Source of the DNA: Leptospira idonii
Lineage (GTDB): Bacteria > Spirochaetota > Leptospiria > Leptospirales > Leptospiraceae
Direction: 5' to 3'
Assembly: GCF_004770995.1 (NCBI RefSeq)
Contig: NZ_RQHW01000034.1
Coordinates: 1 to 39,877 of the forward strand
Length of the DNA: 39,877 nucleotides
The position numbers and the translations under genes are program-made. The notes beneath the pieces were generated by a model. The model saw only the letters and a program-made list of their open reading frames with translations. It was not told the origin of the DNA and made no database searches. Positions 34,976 through 39,877 of the stretch are shown piece after piece. Each line of letters starts with the position of its first letter. Position 1 is the first letter of the stretch.

Positions 34976-36097
34976 TTAAATTTCTCCTCTCATTCTCAAT
35001 TCAGAAATAAAAGGAAAGATGGCAGAGTTTACATGGGAGTGAAGAGGTAGTTTTTCATAACTTTGATATTTGGACGGCTCTGTCCAAATGATTCTTCCTG
35101 TTTTTACATCTACACAACGTACGGAAAAACCGAGTTCCATAGGTCGTGCATTCTGTGCAGGAACATATTTTAAGTCGGATACGATAATCACTCGATCTGC
35201 ATTTAACATCGTACCGATTTTATTTCTGGAATTCTCCGTCAGACCGGTTTGAGAAAAAGTAATTTCTTCAAAGACTTTATGTAATTCTTTTCTCTCAACA
35301 AGCTTGAGCCCTCTTGCTACAAATGCAGCTTCCAACTCGGAATATAAGATAGGATACACTTCTGTTTCTGGCGGCTTTTCCGGTTGAAACGGTAAAAATG
35401 CGAATACACTTGGTTTTTCAACGGTGAACTTAGCGAGCAAAGCTTCATTGTTTTGTAAAGTATCATGCAAGTCGATCTCGAATTGTTGGAAGGCAACTCT
35501 CATGATTGCATATGTTCTTTCGTTTTGTGAATGATCGAATCGATTGCTGAACATAGGAAGGATCGGGCCGAGGACGAATGCGCCGGCCGTGAGAAACATC
35601 CTGTGATGTATCGGATATTTAAAGGATTTTAAGATTGTATTTGTTTTATCATCGAATAACTCAAATTCAACTCTTCCGTAGGTTCTTGTGATAGCCGGAA
35701 ATAAACCTAAAGTGATGATGTTGGGGATTCGTGTAAGAACCGGATCTCTAACTTCTTCGATTGTGGAATAGATTCGAACTTTGATGTTCGCATCCGGGTT
35801 ATGATTGAATAATTTGCTGGATCTGAAGTTGGAAATAATTTCTTCCGAATAATAACCTTCCACCAAGTTCGGATCTACTTTGATGTTTTGGCCTTTTTTT
35901 CTCAACTTTTCGAAGATGAAATTTTTTTCTCTGGTATCGAACTCGATCTTAATGGGCAAACTTCTCGCCTTGTCTCCGAAATTCAATGAAACTAGATTTT
36001 TAGCCCCGTAAAAATCTCCAGACACGTTTGCATGATGGAGGAAACAATTGAGTTGGAAAAAACCGGCAAGCAAGCAAGTGAGAAGGATCTTTTTCAT
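34976..36097 (-). CDS. Lipoprotein with CsgG-like domain
   Basis: 373 residues from ATG 36097. A signal peptide ends at the lipobox QLNC (C18), so it is membrane-anchored in the periplasm or at the surface; a longer ATG at 36133 would bury this. The C-terminal 110 residues follow the CsgG-like pattern: LVERKELHKVFEEITFSQTGL, ADRVIIVSDLKYV, VDVKTGRIIWTEP. CsgG-type folds form secretion pores or sit in LpoB-type partners of cell-wall enzymes; which applies is not decided. The N-terminal half is unassigned. Confidence 0.7.
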   Translation of the reverse strand: MKKILLTCLLAGFFQLNCFLHHANVSGDFYGAKNLVSLNFGDKARSLPIKIEFDTREKNFIFEKLRKKGQNIKVDPNLVEGYYSEEIISNFRSSKLFNHNPDANIKVRIYSTIEEVRDPVLTRIPNIITLGLFPAITRTYGRVEFELFDDKTNTILKSFKYPIHHRMFLTAGAFVLGPILPMFSNRFDHSQNERTYAIMRVAFQQFEIDLHDTLQNNEALLAKFTVEKPSVFAFLPFQPEKPPETEVYPILYSELEAAFVARGLKLVERKELHKVFEEITFSQTGLTENSRNKIGTMLNADRVIIVSDLKYVPAQNARPMELGFSVRCVDVKTGRIIWTEPSKYQSYEKLPLHSHVNSAIFPFISELRMRGEI

Positions 36098-36171
36098 TGT
36101 TTGAAATACTTCCGAAAAATTAGAAAACATCAATACTTTTATATAAGAGAACGGTATTTTATATCACAGGT

Positions 36172-36558
36172 TTAATCCGAGTTTAGTGCTGTTTTCAGTT
36201 CGAAAGCAGCCAGGGAAATAACGACGATCTTTTCGATGATAAAGTATGAAATACCCCAAATGGTGATTGTTCCGAAAAGGTGAAAAATTAAATAAATCGT
36301 CAGTAGGCAATATAGAAAATTGGCAGTTGCAATCATTCCCAGAAAGATTTTCCGACGGATTGGGTTTATAAAATAAATCGATAGAGAGTAACAAGAAAGA
36401 GCGATTGCAATCCATGCGAGCATGAATAAGAAATTTCTAGGGATACCGAAAAAGGTTTCCCATTGCGCTAACACTATTCCGAGCATAAATGCAGAAAAAA
36501 GAGCACCCAAGCCGTCTAGTAGAAATATATATTTAGGTTCTTTAATAAAAAAGTTCAT
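36172..36558 (-). CDS. Four-helix membrane protein (MNFFIKEPKY)
   Basis: 128 residues with four hydrophobic helices and short charged loops. No family is recognised. The frame stays open upstream of this ATG for about 65 further codons without a start (see 36559-36884). The ATG is therefore the only usable start, and it may once have overlapped or fused with the preceding gene. Ends 38 bases before the lipoprotein gene. Confidence 0.6.
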   Translation of the reverse strand: MNFFIKEPKYIFLLDGLGALFSAFMLGIVLAQWETFFGIPRNFLFMLAWIAIALSCYSLSIYFINPIRRKIFLGMIATANFLYCLLTIYLIFHLFGTITIWGISYFIIEKIVVISLAAFELKTALNSD

Positions 36559-36884
36559 TTGATGAATGTTTGTTTCTCCTTCTGTGGATTGTCTGAATCG
36601 ATAGATTTTGCAATCCTTCTCGTACAGAGATTCTAACTTTACTTCCCAGTTATAAGATCCCGTTTCTAGATCACTCGTATCAAGGCTGCAAAAAATTTCC
36701 AGACAATTATGAATTCGTTTTTCTTTGTTTTTGTCATCTATCCCAGAGATTTCAGTTCGCTAAGGACAAAGACAGAGGTTCGCTTTTTCTACTTACGAAT
36801 CTGAAATGAAATGTTGTTTTCTTTCAGGCTAAAAATCGGTTCGCCGGGATGGATCGGGAAGGTATTGAGGGAAAGTTTTTGCAT
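36559..36884 (-). pseudogene. Decayed reading frame upstream of the four-helix membrane protein
   Basis: The minus strand begins ATG (36884) MQKLSLNTFPIHPGEPIFSLKENNISFQIRK, then an in-frame stop, then KKRTSVFVLSELKSLG. The reading then moves frame to IDDKNKEKRIHNCLEIFCSLDTSD...GSYNWEVKLESLYEKDCKIYRFRQS, which is open into the membrane gene at 36558. The composition is that of coding DNA, with a stop and a shift. It also covers most of the 390-base space before the ArsR gene. I cannot name the ancestor. Confidence 0.4.
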
Positions 36885-36901
36885 GTGAGGCTTCGAAAAG
36901 T

Positions 36902-36942
36902 CTTAATTAGTTATTTACTTAATTAAGTATTTTGTTAAGTAT
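36902..36942 (+). promoter_or_regulatory. ArsR-type operator with palindrome and direct repeats
   Basis: ACTTAATTAAGT (36917-36928) is a perfect 12-base palindrome. TTAAGTAT occurs twice (36923-36930 and 36935-36942), 12 bases apart. CTTAATTAG lies just upstream. The cluster is 7 bases before the arsR-type start at 36949, ideal for autoregulation by a winged-helix dimer. Confidence 0.6.
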
Positions 36943-36948
36943 GGGATT

Positions 36949-37278
36949 ATGAATGCTTTCGCCGCTCTTGCAGATGAGACAAGAAGGGAAATTGTGAAAT
37001 TAGTCGCAAAGAAAGGTGAGCTTACTGCGACGACGATTTGTAAGAATTTTAGAATGAGCCCGCCCGCTATTTCCCAGCATTTGAAGGTGCTGCAAGAGGC
37101 TAAGGTTTTACAGATGAGGAAGGATGCTCAGAGGCGTATTTACAGCCTGAACGATTCAGGGATGGATGAGATGGAGAATTGGTTGTTAGATGTCAAAAAT
37201 CTTTGGAATCAGCGTTTGGATCGTTTGGAAAAATATGCGCTGAGAGTAAAAAAGGAGAGATCACATGATAGAAAATAA
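36949..37278 (+). CDS. ArsR-family transcriptional regulator
   Basis: 109-residue winged helix-turn-helix dimer. Early [19 protein letters not shown] and recognition helix [18 protein letters not shown] are typical; the wing is [12 protein letters not shown]. There is no cysteine cluster, so it is probably not a metal sensor. The gene pair ArsR plus SRPBCC is a known genomic combination, with the SRPBCC protein downstream and overlapping here by 14 bases. The regulator likely controls its own promoter through the palindrome upstream. Confidence 0.9.
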   Translation: MNAFAALADETRREIVKLVAKKGELTATTICKNFRMSPPAISQHLKVLQEAKVLQMRKDAQRRIYSLNDSGMDEMENWLLDVKNLWNQRLDRLEKYALRVKKERSHDRK

Positions 37279-37747
37279 AACGGAAACCGTTATTGAAGAA
37301 AACACAGTAGTGTATAAAAGATACTTCGATATACCAATCGACCTTCTTTTTGAGCTGTGGTCTTCGGAAGAACACCTTACACAATGGTGGGGTCCGGATG
37401 GATTTACATTAACGAGTAAAAGTATGAATTTTTCGAACGGAGGAATTTGGGAGTTCATAATGCACGGCCCCGACGGACATGATTATAAAAACAAAATTCA
37501 ATTCACCGATATTAAAAGACCGCATTACATTTGTTATAAACATCTTGGGGATGGAGAAGGGGATACGGATGTAAATTTTCAATCCAAAATTATATTCGAA
37601 GAAGCCGGAAAAGGAACGAACCTAATCATGGAACAGATTTTTCCGAATCGGGAAGAGCTGATTCGAGTGAATGAAAAATACGGTGCGATTGAGGGTGGTA
37701 AACAGCATATCGGGAATCTGGTTCGGTATGCTGAGGGAAGGGGGTAG
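37265..37747 (+). CDS. Cytosolic AHSA1-type SRPBCC protein
   Basis: 160 residues. Domain features: [58 protein letters not shown] and a final long helix [17 protein letters not shown]. No signal peptide. The AHSA1 fold binds hydrophobic ligands; members near ArsR regulators are often predicted to take part in stress or lipid-related roles, not proven. Overlaps the regulator by 14 bases with AAAGGAGAG upstream, so the pair is one transcript. Confidence 0.9.
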   Translation: MIENKTETVIEENTVVYKRYFDIPIDLLFELWSSEEHLTQWWGPDGFTLTSKSMNFSNGGIWEFIMHGPDGHDYKNKIQFTDIKRPHYICYKHLGDGEGDTDVNFQSKIIFEEAGKGTNLIMEQIFPNREELIRVNEKYGAIEGGKQHIGNLVRYAEGRG

Positions 37748-37802
37748 GAGAGGAGCCGTCGAGCAAAAGGAAGTCCGGCGGCGTAGCGAGGTGTCTGGCC
37801 GG
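37748..37802. repeat. GC-rich patch between operon end and nuclease gene
   Basis: GC-rich sequence unlike its surroundings, with CCGG-rich arms. On the minus strand it carries ACACCTCGCTACGCC and CTTCCTTTTGCTCGACGG. CCTCGC and CTTTTGCT also occur, in that order, in the intergenic element at 25709-25760. Possibly the same dispersed repeat family. No open reading frame here is convincing. Confidence 0.35.
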
Positions 37803-38651
37803 TCAAATTTGATCTTTGAGTTTAATTCCTTTTTCTGTTTTCCATTCTTCCGGTCCGGAAGATGAAGTTCCAACAATTACGCAGGATGCAGCGGACGGAC
37901 TTGAAAATAACGTATCTTCAATAAATTCCAGTTTATCATCTTTGGGCACAATGATGTTTGTAGATATTAATTTTTCTCTTATTTCTTTATATGAACCAAT
38001 AGAAGGTGTTGTGTCTTTCGCTGCAGTTGAACCTTTCAAAACAACGTAACCTTCATCTGTGATGATCATAGTCGCGTCTAGTCCTTTACGATTGATGTAA
38101 TATTTCGTTGATTCATTAATTTTTTGAGTCGATGTTGTAGTTGTTGCGGGAATCAAAAGTTCAAAACCTAATAACGGAAGAATAGATTTGATTTGAGCAA
38201 TGAATAAATCAACTAAGGCTTCATCAGCTTCCGATAAAGTTGATGCTGTCGGTGTATTGGAATTACCAATTTCAGAGCTTTTTGCATTGATTGCCACCTG
38301 ATAAAGCTTCGATTCCATATTTTTTATGTGTGCTTTGGTTAGTTCACCAGAATTCGAGCTATAGATAGCGACGCATTCAGAAAAATCTTTGGATTCGTCT
38401 GAAAGATGAGTTTTTAATCTCTCAATTAATGGATCTGCCTCCCCAATATATACTCTTTCATTGAAGGTAGCAGAAGTTGGAAAAGATTTCAGAATATATA
38501 CGCCAGGATTTTCATACTCCTGCCTACTTAGAAGATCTTTAAGTCTCGATCGTGGTGAATAAATTGCTCTTAAAGATGAGCCACCGACTTCGAGTGTTTT
38601 TGGTCCAGTTTCAGAATCATCGATCTGAAAAATTGTTATTTTTCTTCCCAT
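37803..38651 (-). CDS. GIY-YIG domain plus DUF4357 protein
   Basis: 282 residues. GIY-YIG nuclease-like domain at about 45-120: PGVYILKSF, VYIGEADPLIERLKTHL. The C-terminal part ends with DUF4357 (DEGYVVLKGSTAAKDTTPSIGSYKEIREKL, CVIVGTSSSGPEEWKTEKG). This pairing recurs in bacteria near defence or mobile DNA; the function is unknown. The spacer upstream contains a structured 80-base inverted repeat (38681-38760). AAGAGA lies upstream of the ATG. A 14-codon frame MIKDKLRDMQWEEK overlaps this start from 38680. Confidence 0.82.
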   Translation of the reverse strand: MGRKITIFQIDDSETGPKTLEVGGSSLRAIYSPRSRLKDLLSRQEYENPGVYILKSFPTSATFNERVYIGEADPLIERLKTHLSDESKDFSECVAIYSSNSGELTKAHIKNMESKLYQVAINAKSSEIGNSNTPTASTLSEADEALVDLFIAQIKSILPLLGFELLIPATTTTSTQKINESTKYYINRKGLDATMIITDEGYVVLKGSTAAKDTTPSIGSYKEIREKLISTNIIVPKDDKLEFIEDTLFSSPSAASCVIVGTSSSGPEEWKTEKGIKLKDQI

Positions 38652-38680
38652 TGCATATCTCTTAATTTATCTTTGATCAT

Positions 38681-38760
38681 CACGGCTAACGCACTAGGCT
38701 TACCGAAGTTGGCATGCACGTTTCGAGTTTCGAAGCGGTAAGCAGTAGTTAAACGCCGTG
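38681..38760 (-). repeat. attC-like imperfect inverted repeat
   Basis: 80 bases between two same-strand genes. On the minus strand the outer ends are GTTTAAC (38754-38748, matching RYYYAAC) and GTTAGCC (38690-38684, one mismatch from GTTRRRY). Inner arms GCTTACCG and CGGTAAGC are exact complements (38743-38736 with 38705-38698). Outer CACGGC and GCCGTG also pair. The site begins 23 bases after the upstream gene stop and ends 29 bases before the next start, the layout of an integron cassette. No integrase is in the window. Confidence 0.5.
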
Positions 38761-38776
38761 TTCTTTTTGTTTGAAC

Positions 38777-39538
38777 CTATACCAGCTTAACCATTTTTTC
38801 TTGAAAGAGCAATTTCATGCATTGTGAATCATTTTCTAAGTTTATCATCCACTCACAACCTTTTCTATCAGGTTCTTTTGAAACAATTGCTTTACACATT
38901 CTGCATAATTCTAAATTTTTAGATTCCAATAGTCCAAAATAAAGTGAATAATCTAGGATTTCTAACTTTTTTGGTGCAATGATCTCATAAACATCTAAAA
39001 CTTGATGTTTTTTGGGGTCAACTTCTATCGTTAAAATCCCAAGGCCATTCTCTTTACAAAGATCGATAAAAGAATCAAATCTAGATTCATCATGGAATAA
39101 TTTTTTATCGAACATCGGTATAATGATGTAAGTGTAATTGCTCGTGGATTTATAGCTAGTTGCTTGGCTAATAGCTTCAGAAATAGAAGATACTTTGTTT
39201 GTGGCTTTTAATTCAAAAGTAAAAATTTCGAGGTTCTCACCTTGAGGAGTCTTTTTCTTTGTATAACCGATGAAATCGTAATTTTGATACTTACCTCCCT
39301 TTCTTTCGGATTGTATATGATCCAATTCATCTAAAGTAAGGAGACTTTTGATTTTTTCTTGAATTTGATTACCAAGTTCAAGCTCATCTTGAGATTCATT
39401 TTTATTAAGGTAAATATATTCATTGATTGTTTTTGTGAATACAGAGCTTCGCCCTTGTTTAAATTTAAAGCCGTAGCTTCCTTTGCTAATCGATTTAAAT
39501 CCTTCTTTAAAATCTGGACTTACCCCCTTGCAAACCAC
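38777..39538 (-). pseudogene. PD-(D/E)XK nuclease-like gene truncated at its 5' end by an IS
   Basis: The open frame has 253 residues, but the first eight (MVCKGVSP) come from the end of the IS at 39515, so the true N-terminus is lost. Candidate nuclease residues are D88 (NYDFIGY) and E109-K111 (TFELKATNK), in the order of a PD-(D/E)XK core. ISEAISQATSYKSTSNYTYIII follows as the next helix and strand. A C-terminal C-x(2)-C and later cysteine may bind metal. Weak resemblance; no family named. AT-rich. Confidence 0.5.
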
Positions 39539-39877
39539 ACAGTCAGCTAGCTCCTAAATAATAGGAGTAAAACTATGAATACTACTAGTAGTCGTGAACC
39601 GATCCATGTAATCACATCGGTTCAGCGAAGAAGACGATGGTCTTCTAAGGAAAAGGAAGCGATCGTAAGAGAAACATTGGAACCAGGAAATTCAGTTTCC
39701 CTGGTTGCAAGAAAGTATAATATAGCACCAAGTCAGCTCTTCCAATGGAGGCGTTTTATGGAAAACGGTGCTAGCAAAGGAATCGAAAACGAAGAAGAAT
39801 TAGTTCCTCAATCTGAAGTTAAAAAACTCGAACAAAGAATCAAAAGTCTGGAACGCATGCTCGGTAGAAAGACGGAA
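39515..39877 (+). mobile_element. Left end of an IS2-like (IS3-family) insertion sequence
   Basis: The boundary at 39515 starts TGGACTTACCCCC, like IS2 left ends (TGGATTTGCCCC), and extends into GCAAACCACACAGTCA. The orfA gene begins 60 bases in, the usual distance. Only the left part is present; the element continues past the window. It interrupts the minus-strand nuclease-like gene, whose codon D9 follows the boundary. Confidence 0.7.
39575..39877 (+). CDS. IS2-like transposase OrfA (partial, runs off window)
   Basis: First 101 codons of the DNA-binding subunit of an IS3-family transposase. RRRRWSSKEKEAIVRETLEPGNSVSLVARKYNIAPSQLFQWRR is a typical helix-turn-helix, close in pattern to InsC of IS2, including ASQLF-x-WR. 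A leucine-zipper-like heptad stretch follows (EVKKLEQRIKSLERMLGRKTE). The ATG has AGGAG seven bases upstream. OrfB would lie beyond the window, normally reached by programmed frameshift. Confidence 0.9.
   Translation, partial: MNTTSSREPIHVITSVQRRRRWSSKEKEAIVRETLEPGNSVSLVARKYNIAPSQLFQWRRFMENGASKGIENEEELVPQSEVKKLEQRIKSLERMLGRKTE

Noticed and set aside
38636..38680. Leader peptide MIKDKLRDMQWEEK overlapping the GIY-YIG start
   Set aside because: Short frame with no regulatory residues and no good Shine-Dalgarno sequence; mentioned only in the gene entry.
1..39877. CRISPR arrays, tRNA and rRNA genes
   Set aside because: No regularly spaced repeats, no tRNA-like cloverleaf sequence and no rRNA-like blocks were noticed on reading; a dedicated scan was not possible.

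Overview
The window looks like chromosome of a spirochaete, most likely Leptospira or a close relative (inference from gene content and style, not from a marker gene). It encodes LpxA, has many TTG starts, has lipoproteins with loose lipoboxes (LNC, FSC), and carries many small exported or membrane proteins. It has moderately low GC with AT-rich accessory patches. I see no rRNA, tRNA or CRISPR array.

Layout. Positions 226-2896 (+) hold methionine aminopeptidase, an alpha/beta hydrolase, an exported protein and a MAPEG protein, followed by a VOC protein. Positions 3506-5564 (-) are an AT-rich accessory block: a phosphoesterase, DUF2752, TM2 and a DUF1579-like protein. gpsA (-) follows with a good terminator. 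Positions 6721-11678 (+) are a tight run ending in recG and a VanY-type peptidase. It converges on the overlapping lpxA-galE pair (-). Next come an HPt protein, a GT-B-like glycosyltransferase (-) divergent from a thiolase (+), and a 536-residue fusion of a nucleotidyltransferase-like domain with a methyltransferase. An MntA/HepT toxin-antitoxin pair sits at 18311-18971. Positions 19011-27474 (-) carry small-molecule and stress-type enzymes (DJ-1/PfpI, RBBP9-like hydrolase, HAD phosphatase, COG2509 flavoprotein, rhomboid protease, SRPBCC, DoxX) and exported proteins.

The right-hand third shows gene decay and mobility. It contains a beta-class DNA methyltransferase with an internal deletion (31110-31695) and a remnant of a membrane-transporter C-terminus (32809-33000). 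It also contains an N6-adenine methyltransferase broken by one missing base in a short homopolymer (33487-34952) and a decayed reading frame ahead of a membrane protein (36559-36884). An ArsR-SRPBCC operon with a clear palindromic operator follows. The last segment holds two nuclease-like genes (GIY-YIG/DUF4357 and PD-(D/E)XK-like) separated by an 80-bp structured inverted repeat laid out like an integron attC site. The second nuclease gene is cut at its 5' end by an IS2-like IS3-family element that runs off the window.

The most interesting leads are the attC-like site between the nuclease genes, the IS-made chimeric start, the nucleotidyltransferase-methyltransferase fusion, the single-base methyltransferase frameshift, a possibly leaderless MntA/HepT transcript, and a divergent RNase H-like protein with changed catalytic residues.
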